The notes beneath the pieces are model-generated. The model was not told where the DNA came from, did no database searches, and saw nothing but the letters and a program-made list of their open reading frames with translations. The translations under genes and the position numbers were made by a program. A stretch of 64,000 nt of DNA from Malurus cyaneus samueli. Taxonomy: Eukaryota; Chordata; Aves; Passeriformes; Maluridae. Each line of letters starts with the position of its first letter. Within the stretch, counting starts at the first letter, position 1. Of this stretch, positions 34,768 to 45,750 are shown one piece after another. The stretch spans positions 50,195,183-50,259,182 of the forward strand of contig CM019218.1 in NCBI GenBank assembly GCA_009741485.1, written 5' to 3'.

Positions 34768-37326
34768 AAAATAGCTGTAAAATACCTCTGTGTGCCAGCA
34801 GAAGAGCTCACAAACCTCACAGCCCTGTTCTCTCAATGTTAACTTATCTTGCCTGTGCTGTCACCAAGTCTTGTTCACTTTTTTAATGGCTCAGTTTCTG
34901 TTCTCCTAATTGAGGACTGACTCAATAATTGATATAAAAGTTCCATTCTGAATCTTCAGAAAAGCTACCACATATCCCAGATATATCCTGTCTGTGTTGG
35001 GGCCATACTCCACAGACTGATTTACTTTAAGGAGAGGAAATACAAGGCAATTAAAGGAAAAAAGCAAGCAGGCAAGGTCTTTCTGCTTTTGTGTTAATGG
35101 CTTTAAAGCAAAAATCTCAGCACATGCAACACCAGAAACCCAGAGAATGGAGGTAAATGCAGCTGCATTTTAGAGCAGCAAATCTTGTCCAGCGCAAGAC
35201 CAGAACCAGCTCTTTGCTGACATTGTAGCTTCTCTTTCCTATAGAAGGAAATAATAAAAAAGGAGTTTATGCATAAACACAATAGGTCGAGGCTGCTATT
35301 GGCATGGCTGAATTGTGCCTGGATTTTTTTTCTGCAAACCTTTTCCATTAACATTTCTGTCGGGAAAGCTAACTCCTGGGAGATGTAATGAACCATCTGA
35401 CTTTAATTTGGTTGTAGAACAAGGGGTTACTCTCTGGATGCTGCACAGCCAAGCTCTGAGCTACACCCAACTCTGTTTCCTTATTCAGAGGATGACGAGT
35501 GCTCCGGCACGAGCAGCACGTGGGAAAGCAGCAACCCTCAGCCGTGCTTTGAGCAAATTAAAGTGGCTTTGGAACAGTAAGGATTTGCTCTGTGACAAAG
35601 ATTTGATTCTCCTCATCATCATTGTGTCCCCAGTTCCTCCAGCCCAACTGCTGCACAGACAAGTGTTCACACAGCTTTTGGCCTTTCTCTTTGTCCCTCC
35701 TCTCCAAGCAGGTTCTGCTTTTCTCCCTCCCCAGTCACCACCTTCACTCGGCATCTCCTGCTGCTTTCCTAAATGTTTGCTCAGCCCTGCACAAACCCTG
35801 CTGTTTATGTCATTTCAGCTCCTGTCCGAGATAAGACACACGAGATCCTATGGGACATCTTAGGGTTGTTCTGCATTTTCCAGAGGATTTTGCTCTGCCA
35901 GAGCACCCTGGTTGAGTCCTTTAGTGCTGCTTGAGATTCCAGTCTGAGAAAGCTCCACAGAGAGAGGGAACTGCAACCATAATTGACCCACACCCAGAAA
36001 AAAACATTCAGACATGCTGGGAAATCGCAGTGCAACTGCAGAGCCCGATTCCTCTGCTACAAAACCCTGTTTGTCCAGTGGCTTTGGGGCTCCCCGCCTG
36101 CTGGCCGGCCACGGCAGAGCTCGGGGCCAGCTGAGACATGTCAGGAAAACAAGGCAAAGAGACGGGGAGGAGCCTCAGCCGGGCTTTGCTGTTTATACCC
36201 TGGCTCTGCTTATTAAGCCTTTACAGAGGAAACGCAATGTCTGCCCTTCGCTGCAATTCCAGAGCGTTTTTGAATGTCTCTCATTCCCAACACGTGGCTC
36301 AATTAGTCAGCACATGGTAGTTGCCCAACGAGGTATTACCGCTGCTGCTCTTCCAGCATGAAATGGGTCTTAGTAAAGGTTTGGCAATTTGGCTCGCACT
36401 TTTCTGTGCCCAAACAGATGTGCATAACTTCTGGAATGAAGGAGGACCAGCACTGGCACTGCATCTGCTGTGCAGGGACCTTTGGGGAATCCTTGCCCAT
36501 GGAATTCTGAACAAAATCAGCTGTTTCCCTGTCCAGAATTCCCAGTACTTTGTCCACAACAGCTTTAGCTTTGCTGTTTGTAAGATGCCAATGCAGAGGT
36601 AGCTGGGCACTCACAGTGCTCCCATATTTGCCCTTGAATGTGGAAAAATCCCATCTGCCCTTGTGACACAGACACCTGAGCTCTTTGAGGAAGGAGCCTG
36701 GGCTTTCTCAGCCCACAGTCAGCGATGTGGTGTGTGCTGAAAGGGCAGGTGGGGTGGCTGGCAGCTGCTGGAGGGGGCTGAGCCAGCCAGCACTGGGGCC
36801 TGGCCACAGGGCAGGTGAGTGTGGCTGCCGAGGGTGTGACAGTGACACGAGGCGCTGGCTTGGTGGCCCCCACCGTAGCCCCAAGGACACCTCTGCAGAT
36901 GTGTTCAGGGAATGGACAGCTGTTTTAGCCAAGGCACTGCTTCTGCTTTCACTCCTCTGCAGCCAAGAGACCAGGCCTGGCCAAAAAGGTTGCTGCAAAA
37001 CTCGCTAGAGATCTGACTCCTGGGAACACGCTGTCGCCATATGGTCTCCACATTAATAACACCAAACAAGTGCTTCATAAACAGTGCTCTAACAACAAAT
37101 ACCAGAGGAATTAATAATAATCTTGCTATTATTTTCTAATGTTCTCGCTTTATTAAGAACATTTATGCTGTCTGAATGAGCTCTTCCGGAAGAACAACAT
37201 CTGGCACCCAGATGAATACCTGATGAAATCCGTATGATCCCGGGTATCTGATGCATTGATGGCCAGAACGGCAGCGCTCCGTGCCCGCCCGGCTCGCAGT
37301 AACAGTGCCTTTCTCTCTCGTTCTAG
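34768..37326. other. NGF intron 1, distal part next to the coding exon
   Basis: Unique sequence with CACGTG E-boxes near 35,519 and 36,293 and a mildly GC-rich stretch at about 36,080-36,180 followed by GTTTATACC. An alternative promoter or leader exon is possible but unsupported. Confidence 0.45.
37297..37326 (+). other. NGF: Splice acceptor of the NGF coding exon
   Basis: A pyrimidine-rich tract (CCTTTCTCTCTCGTTCTAG) ends at 37,326, followed by 11 leader bases and then the NGF ATG. The mammalian coding exon likewise begins about 12 bases before the same ATG. Confidence 0.8.
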
Positions 37327-37337
37327 GTCATAACGTA

Positions 37338-38054
37338 ATGCCCATGCTGTTCTACACTCTGACTGTAGCTTTTTTGATCGGCACACAGGCAGCTCCCAAG
37401 GCAGAGGACGATGCTCCACTGGAGTATCCCGCACAACACTCCCTGCTCAATACCCGGAGCGAGCGACGCCACCTCGCCCAGGCAGCCCCGCAGACATCCC
37501 ACGGCCACGCCACGTGGAGCGCCGGCGGGAGAGAAGCCCTAAACATCACCGTGGACCCCAAACTTTTTAGGAAGCGGCGTTTCCGGTCGCCCCGGGTGAT
37601 GTTCAGCACGCAGCCCCCGCCGGTGGCCGGGCAGGGGCGGAATTTGGGATTTCTCAGCGGAGCGGAGGCTCTCAACAGGACTGCCAGGAGCAGGAGGAGC
37701 GCGCACCCCGTGCTGCACCGCGGCGAGTTCTCGGTGTGCGACAGCGTCAGCATGTGGGTCGGGGACAAAACCACGGCCACCGACATCAAGGGCAAGGAGG
37801 TGACGGTGCTGGACGAGGTCAACATCAACAACAACATCTTCAAGCAGTACTTTTTCGAGACCAAGTGCAGGGACCCCAAGCCGGTGTCGGGCGGGTGCCG
37901 CGGCATCGACGCCAAGCACTGGAACTCGTACTGCACCACCACCCACACCTTCGTCAAGGCCCTGACCATGGAGGGCAAGCAGGCGGCCTGGAGGTTCATC
38001 CGCATCGACACCGCCTGCGTCTGTGTCCTCAGCAGGAAGGCGGCGCGGCCCTGA
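37338..38054 (+). CDS. NGF: Nerve growth factor, beta subunit, complete prepro-protein (238 aa, single coding exon)
   Basis: Secreted neurotrophin; family knowledge: it forms a homodimer that signals through TrkA and p75NTR to support sensory and sympathetic neurons. Seen: hydrophobic signal peptide at residues 1-18 (MPMLFYTL...GTQA), pro-region 19-120 with N-glycosylation sequons NIT (69-71) and NRT (113-115), a basic RKRR site (78-81), and the furin-type site RSRR (117-120) releasing a 118-residue mature protein that starts [13 protein letters not shown]. Six cystine-knot cysteines lie at 134, 177, 187, 199, 227 and 229, and the family signature [13 protein letters not shown] spans 187-199. 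The start is the ATG at 37338, 11 bases after a TAG acceptor; the open frame upstream of the acceptor (back to 37281) is intron, and a second ATG follows at 37344. Oddity: Asp159 in VLDEV, where the family usually has Gly. Length and domain order match vertebrate NGF, with no frameshift or gap. Confidence 0.98.
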   Translation: MPMLFYTLTVAFLIGTQAAPKAEDDAPLEYPAQHSLLNTRSERRHLAQAAPQTSHGHATWSAGGREALNITVDPKLFRKRRFRSPRVMFSTQPPPVAGQGRNLGFLSGAEALNRTARSRRSAHPVLHRGEFSVCDSVSMWVGDKTTATDIKGKEVTVLDEVNINNNIFKQYFFETKCRDPKPVSGGCRGIDAKHWNSYCTTTHTFVKALTMEGKQAAWRFIRIDTACVCVLSRKAARP

Positions 38055-38190
38055 GCCCGCCCGGCACCCTCCGACCCCCCTACCTCAGCCTGTAAATTAT
38101 TTTAAGTTATAAAGGACTGCATGGTATATTTATAGTTTATACAGTACAGAAAGAACCTCATTATTTATTAAACTCTTTTGGAAACCTTGG
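38055..38190 (+). terminator. NGF: NGF 3' UTR with polyadenylation signal
   Basis: A short AU-rich 3' UTR. ATTAAA lies at 38,167-38,172, with a GU-rich stretch from about 38,188 placing cleavage near 38,185-38,190. Two ATTTA pentamers (38,128-38,132 and 38,163-38,167) may act as AU-rich instability elements, as expected for a tightly controlled growth-factor mRNA. Longer transcripts using later signals cannot be excluded. Confidence 0.75.
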
Positions 38191-39572
38191 GTGTTTTGTA
38201 AGTTATTTACTGGCAGAGCTCTTTGAAAATTGATTTGGTCTCGTTCACCTCTGCAATTCTGAAGTGTTCATGGGGCTGTTGAACAAGGTTTCTGCAAAAA
38301 GAAAATATTCTCCACAGAGTTTTCACACATATTCCTCTCTTCCACAAGAACATTTCCCTCAGAAAACCTGCCAGTTTATTGTAGGTTTATTTTAAATTGA
38401 AATTTTTTTGTCTGAAAATGAAGAGACCAAAACAGAATTTTCTGAACCTGCTCCCAGTGTTACTAATTATCCACAAAGGTATTAATCACATACAATTAAT
38501 CATCCTAGTCCTGACATCCTGGTAGAAACACTAGATCTTCATTGTGGCCAAATAAATTTCTAAGTAAGACCTTTAGTCCATATTTTAAATTTGCCAAACT
38601 ATTTTCATTGCAAAAATAATCCATTCTGATTTATTCTGGAACATTTGTCTGCACAAGAGTAGAATCTCAAAGTGTATATTTTTGTGTAAAAATGGTATTT
38701 TACAGCTCATTACTTCAGAGCTACATTAGAGTGATGGGATTACAAATGTCAATATAGTTATATAAATTGAAAATGTTCACATGTCTTATAATCCAAATTT
38801 GATCATTTTCTCAAACCAGTATTCTGCTAATGGGGACCTGCCATAGGAGCAAGTATTTTCACGCATGACAGAATAAAATCAAAAAATAAATACTAAAAAA
38901 AAATCATTGGGGCTGTGTTTTAGCAAGGACCCAAAATAACCCTGTGCTCAAAATTTCTGTGCTTTGGGGACATCGACCTCCAGAAACACCCGGCGGAGCC
39001 CCAGGCTCCCAGGCTGGGCGTTTCACACTCCAAAAGCTGCAGATCCTCTCGTTGTTTCCCTTGGAAGAGCAGCTGCTCCCCATTGCAGAAACGGTTTCAA
39101 AACAAACACCATCAAGGTTTTTCAGCCTGGTCCCTTCCAAATCCTAGAGGGCACAGGCACCCTCGCCTTCCCTGCTCGCTTCTCGCTTTTATGCACAAAG
39201 CAGAGCTGACTTTTGCTTCCTCCACGTAAGCAGCACAGCAGGGCAGCAAATCTCCAGAGAAAAGGTGCTGGGGTGACACAGTGCCAGTGGAATTAACCCA
39301 GCCCGGGCAAGAGGCGCTTCCTGAAGGGGCAGTGCCAGTCTGTGTGATGTGGAGGGCACAGGGATCGCTCCTGACCATCACTGCTGTGCCAGTTTTGGAT
39401 ACATTTAATGGTATGGAGCAGCAATGTCCCAATGAGAATGTTTTGCTCTCTCCAGAATGACTATTTGCAATATTTTTGTGAACAATCACTTATCGGAAAG
39501 TTCAAGGTGAAGGCAGGCTCCTGACTGTCCTGATCCTCAAAATAACAGCTTGTTCTGGAGCAGAGGGAGGCA

Positions 39573-39656
39573 GGGAAGGCTCAGGGTGCTTTGGGTGCAA
39601 TCACAGAGGGAGCAGGGAAGGCTCAGGGTGCTTTGGGTGCAATCACAGAGGGAGCA
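39573..39656. repeat. Perfect 42-bp tandem duplication
   Basis: A 42-bp segment beginning GGGAAGGCTCAGGGTGC occurs twice head to tail, at 39,573-39,614 and 39,615-39,656. Confidence 0.95.
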
Positions 39657-40026
39657 GGACACAGGAGCAGGGGGAGCCACCTTCCTGTCATCCTCCCAGG
39701 AAGGATGGAGGGACATCAGTGACACGCAGTGTCCTGAGGCAAAAGGAAATCCATGGAATTGGAGCAGGGCTCCACCTGCTCCTCAGTGCCCTTAAAGCCA
39801 ATAACAAATTGCTGCAAAGCTGTTTTCCACACCTGACACAAGCGGACTGGAGAAAAATGGAGCTGCTGCTCCTTCAGGACTCCCAGGTTTATGGAGACTG
39901 ACATTGTTTTACCACTGACACAAGAGAATTGCAATTGAAAGTGTTTTCTGAATGCCTTGGGTAATTCCAAACATGTGTAAGACTTGGCATTTCTTCAAAA
40001 GCCCTGAAAGTGATGCCTTTCTTCCT

Positions 40027-40336
40027 CGGGAAAGCTGGAGAGGGACTTTTGACAAGGGCACTTGGTGACAGTGGGGGAATGGCTTTAAATTGAAGGGAGG
40101 TGGATTTAAATGGGATATTGGGAAGGATTACTCCCTGTGAGGGTGGGGAGGCTCTGGCACAGAGTGCCCAGAGAAGCTGTGGCTGCCCCTGGATCCCTGG
40201 AAGTGTCCAAGGCCAGGGTGGATAGGGCTTGAAGCAACATGGAACAGTGGAAAGTGTCCCTGCCATGGGAGGGGTGGTACAAAATGATCCTAAAAGTTCC
40301 TTCTAGCCCAAACCAGTCTGGGATTCCATGATAATT
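40027..40336 (+). mobile_element. CR1 LINE 3' end
   Basis: AAAGCTGGAGAGGGACTTTTG, GGGATATTGGGAAGGATTAC, GTGCCCAGAGAAGCTGTGGC and the terminus GTCTGGGATTCCATGAT. Confidence 0.92.
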
Positions 40337-40734
40337 AAAGGAATCTTGGGAGCTGCCATCCCTTCCCACACACCGATGACAATTACAGCTCACACCAAGA
40401 GGTCACACAGCAGAGCAGAGGGGGAAATCTGTTGGTTGATGTGATTTTAAGGAAAGGAAAAAAAACATTTCAAGGTTTTATTGCTCAGCAAGAACTTGCT
40501 GGGTTCTGAGCAAGAGGTGAGCAAACCCAGCCCACAACTGCAAGAGAAGGGGTGAGGGACTAAAGGGCCAGGTGACATCACAGCTCAACTCACGCTGAAA
40601 TGCGCCAAAGGCACCCAAATCAGCTTCTTCTGCTTCAGTTCTGCTGTGTCCAAGAGTGTCAGGATCATCCATTCTGGGATAAGTTACTGCCATTTGTAGT
40701 AGCTGCATTGGAATCTGTAGGATGAGTCAAGGCT

Positions 40735-40839
40735 GGAGAATGGAGAATGGAAAATGGAGAATGCAGAATGGAGGATGGAGAATGGAGAATGGAGAATGGA
40801 GAATGGAGAATGGAGAATGGAGAATGGAGAATGGAGAAC
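40735..40839. repeat. Heptanucleotide array (GGAGAAT)n, about 15 units
   Basis: About 105 bp of GGAGAAT units, with variants GGAAAAT, GCAGAAT and GGAGGAT confined to the 5' half and a homogeneous 3' half. All frames are open because 21 is a multiple of 3 and 7, giving artefactual MENGEWR-type peptides. Confidence 0.95.
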
Positions 40840-43800
40840 AGACCTGATGCCCTGCTCAGCTTTTTGGAAGGTGGCAAGAACTGCAAAACCTGTGCAGGAG
40901 CATCTCTACAGACCAACTCTGTTCAGCATTAACTGCTCACTCACAGCTTTCTGCATTTCCCCAACAGTTCCTCTGGTGCCCACAGCTTTCCCTCTGCTTT
41001 GGAAGCAAGAGCTACTCACTGTGTGCTGAATTCTCTTCCGACTGTTTAAGAAGTCTACCAGTTTTAATTTTATATCTCATATATTTTATATGATAACCAA
41101 CTGCTTTCCTAAAGATGGAGTTTTTTCATTTCTTCTTAAGGCACTACATCTAAATATAGGGATTGAACACAATTTTGGGTAAGAAAAAGGAAAACTACTC
41201 CATCCAAAATAAGTTCAATATGAGGCACTGCTATGAAGCAATTGGAAGAATTGCACAGTCACTGTTACGAGAATCTGAAACTCTCTTTAGACTCCAAGAA
41301 GAGAAAAGCAAGGTCCTTATATTTAACAAGTAAATCAGATCAGTTTGGTTTCACCTTTAGCCAAATGCCACAGGCCTGACACTCACAATCTCACTCCTGC
41401 TCAGCGGGTCTGACTCAGGAGTGAAGGTTAAATATCGCCTGGAGGAAAACAGATCAATCTCTGGAGAGATGGATCATAATCAGCTTCCATCCCCCAGCAC
41501 GGGACTCACCCTCTCATCACTCTGTTATTAATTTGGTGGGGCTTTTTGTTGAGGGGGGGGGTGGCAACAACACGTCTGAAATGCCAGCGGTTACTCAGTC
41601 ATTGCTGCTGCTGAGCGGATGCCAAGAGCCCATTCCAACGCCTACACCTGAACCAGGCTGCCCTTCAGCGGGCCGGGGTGATTATTTTCACTTCAGCTGC
41701 AACACAGCCAGGAGATGTTGACACTGACAGTGAAGAGATGGTTTACATAACAGTCGTGCTTTCTCCCAGCTCCCTTTCATCCCTTACATGACACCGCTGC
41801 TGCGATCTCTAATCCCTTGTTCAAACACACGATTAAAGAGCAGCCACACCCTTGCCAGCTCTTCCTTAAAGCAACACCTTGGAGGAGAGCAATTACAACC
41901 ACTCCGGGAATTCACTTGCAGCGTTTGGAATCACTGTGGGTTGTGTTTTCACTTTTCTCAGTCTGTTTTCCTGAGGAATTCTCTGCTCTGGAGAAGTTGG
42001 TGTCTCTGTGCCTATAAAAGTTCTGATGTGGCATGTCTGGCATGATAATAAATCATTGGACCAGGCATGCAATCCTCAATTCCTTGGTCAGTAAAACCGT
42101 CAAGGATTGTGCATTGACACTTCAGTATCAACTTCCAACCAAGCTGCACTAGGAAGTGAAAAGGAATTAGGAAAATCTATGGAACACTGAATGTAGCCCA
42201 AAGCAGAACAAAATATGGAATAACCACTGTACAGCAGTTTAATGCACAAAGAAAACAGCCCAGCAGAACAGTTGGCACAGGGCTGAAACAAAGAAAATAC
42301 AAGACAGAATTATCCAAATTCCACTCTGGCCAGGAGACAACATCCATTGGGTTTAGACAGCAGAAGGGAATCCTGACAGGACTAGTAACTCGTTAGAAAA
42401 ATGGATGTTCTTTGGTTTGGTTGGTGTCAAAGAGGATCAGAGGATCACCTCTGTGTTGTGTGCCCAATTTTACAGCAGATATCGGGCACTGGTCTCATAT
42501 TGCCAGATAAAATATTCAGTCCTTATCCTCCCAGAGATAACTATTCCTGTAACAATTTGTTTTACTTCCACAGCCTAGTTAGCACTTCCTCAGTGTCTTT
42601 GAGTTCTTCTTGTCCTTCCAGATTTAAAACATGGAATCCTTCCCGGTGGAATCAGAAATTCAGAGCTTTTGGAGGGTTCCCCTAAACTCTGCAAGACATG
42701 AAGAGGGACAATGAAGCTGCCAAGTTATACTGTGTATCTCTGCTGTCTGAGTGATGAGGACACTACAGTCTGACAAATGGCTGGGATAGAGTAGGAGGTT
42801 CTTCTGTTATGTTTCTGATAAACTCTTCTGGAGGACAAATTTTTCTTGCTTTACACCAAAAGAAAAAAAAAAACAAACAACTTGAAATTGCTCATGTTTA
42901 AATCAGTGGATTTCTGCTTTAAATGGCTTTTTCTTTTGAGGCACTGCTTAGGCACACATGGCTTTTAAATAGAATATTGCCAGCCAGCTGCAGCACAAAC
43001 CCAGCAGACCTACCCTGCAAAGCAGTGCTCAGCTTCGGTGCCTGCGTGGAGGCTCCTTCTGCCTGGAAAAGGCAAGCCTGTACCGAGTGCACTGACTCAC
43101 GAGCTGCCTCTTTTTTTATCGTTGTCTCTATTTCCATAATCCAGCGCACACAGCGGTCCCTGTCAGGCATTTAGCAAGATCTCGCCCTGGGGGTTTTGAT
43201 CCAACGCCTGATGGGCGCAGGGCTGACTCACCCAGCTGCAATAACCTCAGCCCAGGTAATACCTTTGGCCTCACATGAGCACAGATGCTCGTGGCACCTC
43301 GTGTGGAAAACACATCTGCTGTTGTTACTGATCAGATGTATCCTCTGGGGTTTTGTTCCGTTTCCCTTTTTCCTCTTGAATCATTTGATTTGGTTCCATT
43401 CCAATTCAAATGCACCCGAGTCCAACTCTGAGAACAAGTTAGGCTGTGGCAGGAAGGAAGGAAGGAGTGTGCACAACCCCAATTCCCTGGTGACAGGTCT
43501 ATTAAGCAATAAATAACAATCCTTTTATTACAGGTCCTAATTAGAACTTGTCTGATTCAGGAGCTAAACTGAGCATTCATTCCAAAATTCAGTTTGATCT
43601 GGTGCAGTGGCATTCAAGCTTTGTTCGTTTTCTGTTTGGATTGATGATGCACAGCAAGGAAAGGGAATGGAAAAGTGTTCATGACACCAGCTGCAAAGGG
43701 CTGCTCTGGTTCTAGGCTCTTCACAGAGACTGGAACCCAAATTTCTGAAAACATGTGCATTCCAAGCCTCCAGACACCACAAGTTGACATTTTAAGTGGA

Positions 43801-43942
43801 GTGGAACATACTGCACATAGGAAGGAGCTGCTCACCAGGGAAATAACAAAAGAGTGTGTTCCATTTGCCAGACAATGTCCACTATATCAAACCTATAAAT
43901 GTAAACAACGAGTTTTTATTTTGTTTTCTCGCACAAGGCCCA

Positions 43943-43964
43943 GAATACTTTTCAGAAAGTATTC
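43943..43964. other. Perfect 9-bp hairpin
   Basis: GAATACTTT and AAAGTATTC are exact inverted repeats around the loop TCAG. Function unknown. Confidence 0.7.
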
Positions 43965-44513
43965 AGAAAATGAAAAACATTTTCCTCTTAAGGTAATAAA
44001 AGACCAAGCAGACAGATTTTGCACCAATTTTTCAAGAGCTTTTACGTCATTGACAATAATTATAAGAAATTTTTAGCCACAAATATTGTTTAGCAAACAG
44101 CAAAACTGGAGGCTTTGTTAAAAATATTCTGAATGAGAACAGCTGTACTGAGCTAAGATGAAGAACTGAAGGTGATCAGAATGCAAAATTGTGCGAGAAG
44201 TCCCTTGTCCTCAATTAACTTCCTAAGACTATAAATCAGAATAGACAAGGAGAGCAAAAAAGAGATTTTGGCATTATATCCATAAATTTAGATGATTAGT
44301 AGCACAGGAAAAGCAGTGTCTAATGGGAAAGTGCTGTTCTAAACCAGGACTGTTTACTGGGCAATGATGGAAACCCAGTTCTCCTGTTCTAGGAAGTCAA
44401 GAGTTCTTGAAGTTCCCTTTCAAAGTGCACTCCCAAAGCAGATCCCTGCAGCCAAAGACAACAAACTTGGCCAGGGTTATTGTTGGGCTGAAGCAAACAA
44501 CTCAGTAAGCTGT

Positions 44514-45124
44514 TGTCACCGAAACTGTGGGAAAACCAAAAATTTTCTAACATTTTTAATGTTAGAAAATCAAGGCATTCTTTTATTTTCTGGCCAGGAT
44601 GTTGTTTTGGCTAGGATGTGTTACAGAAATCATTTCATCTACACATAGCCCGAGGGTACAGAGAAAATAATTTTAAGACACATAAATTTTACAAGATTTC
44701 TCCCTAAACTTTATACAGTCAAACTTTATACAGTCAAACTTCATAGAACCTTTTCAGTTTAAAGTTGTGCAATTCTCAGTATTTGAGTTCTTACTGGATC
44801 TGAATTTCTTTGCTTCTGATGTTAAGTCTTTTTTACCTTTTTTTTTTTCTTAGACTAAGTGCTTCTGACTACACCTGATGTTCAAGACTGATGTTCTGTT
44901 AAATAGCCGTTGATGGTTTTTGATGACTGTTCATAGTCCTTATCTTCTATACCACTCCTAGTCTACTGAAAAGTTAACTTGAAATGTTAAAATGTTAATG
45001 AATTAAGCTTCACCTGGTAGAATAATGCCCTAGAAAAAAACCCTTTCCCCAAGACAAAAACAAACAAGATTTTTGACTGAAATTAAATACTTTTTTTTTT
45101 TTTTAACTAATGTATTTTCCAACA
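44514..45124 (-). mobile_element. Solo LTR, copy B (longest copy, 611 bp)
   Basis: Bounded by TGTCACC (44,514) and CCAACA (45,124), i.e. TGTTGG...GGTGACA on the minus strand, flanked by CTGT and CTTT, a possible diverged 4-bp target duplication. Minus-strand order fits an LTR: a TATA-like CTGTATAAAG, doubled by a 15-bp tandem repeat (44,706-44,735), then AATAAA (complement of 44,582-44,587), then a 12-bp hairpin (44,542-44,570), then the end. No retroviral genes adjoin it. Family not named. Confidence 0.72.
44706..44735. repeat. 15-bp tandem duplication of the LTR TATA region
   Basis: AAACTTTATACAGTC occurs twice in a row inside LTR copy B, duplicating the TATA-like element. Confidence 0.85.
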
Positions 45125-45750
45125 CTTTGAGCCCAGAAAACCAGAGCAGCCAGGCAGCACCACCGTCCCCCGGCAGCTCTGCAGGGTTAGCCAGCTACTG
45201 GCAAATGTAGAATTAGAATTGAAATTGCTCCACACAACAAATTCGAATTGCTCCACACAGCTGTGTCACCAAACTGCAGAAAAGCTTTTTGTCACAAGGC
45301 CACTAGCTGGTGCAGAAAAGCCACGTAGGACAGACAACATCTTCTTGCTCCACCCTGGCCACGTCAGCACAGTGACCTCCACAGAATGCAGGTCATTATG
45401 CATTGACGGACTGATACAATTAGTGACTAATTTCTGACATAGGAAAGAGGGAAAAAAAATAAACATTTGGTATTACTTGCTCTCGACAACTTTCTGTTGG
45501 AGTTTTCATGTTTTCTCCCTGCTGCTGCAGTGAGAGAGAGCTCAGAGCCAGGAGAACTGTGGCAATACAGCTTCTGGGAAAAGTTAAAGGATTTCTGCTG
45601 TGTCCTGAGTGGAATCAGTTACTCTGATTGTAATTTCCACAGGCAGCACAGGGAGGAGAGCAGAACTGGGAAAATGAAGGCCACACATCCCAGGGGAAGC
45701 AGATTCTGTATAAGCTCAGCACTGGTGACAAACACTCCATTTTCATCAGT

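Larger units (their letters stand above)
10925..38190 (+). other. NGF: NGF transcription unit (inferred gene span)
   Basis: The span is inferred from a CpG-island promoter with a consensus splice donor at 11,293, a coding exon with a good acceptor at 37,325-37,326, and an ATTAAA polyadenylation signal at 38,167. The implied intron is 26,034 bp. Mammalian NGF likewise has 5' non-coding exons far upstream of one coding exon, which supports the arrangement. Extra alternative leader exons inside the intron are possible but I cannot identify one by eye. The 5' end is approximate. Confidence 0.7.
38195..44513. other. 3' flank of NGF, no further gene recognised
   Basis: AT-rich immediately after NGF, then unique sequence with one CR1 and two tandem repeats listed separately. 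No CpG island or conserved coding exon was seen. Confidence 0.6.

Noticed and set aside
35315..35863. 182-codon open frame on the + strand near NGF
   Set aside because: Low-complexity hydrophobic and Ser/Pro stretches with no family resemblance; intronic position.
37281..37337. N-terminal extension of the NGF frame by 19 codons
   Set aside because: It crosses the pyrimidine tract and TAG acceptor at 37,326 and is intronic; the start codon at 37,338 matches the family.
40747..41029. Repeat protein with MENGEWR units
   Set aside because: It is the translation of the (GGAGAAT)n array; the pattern appears in all frames.
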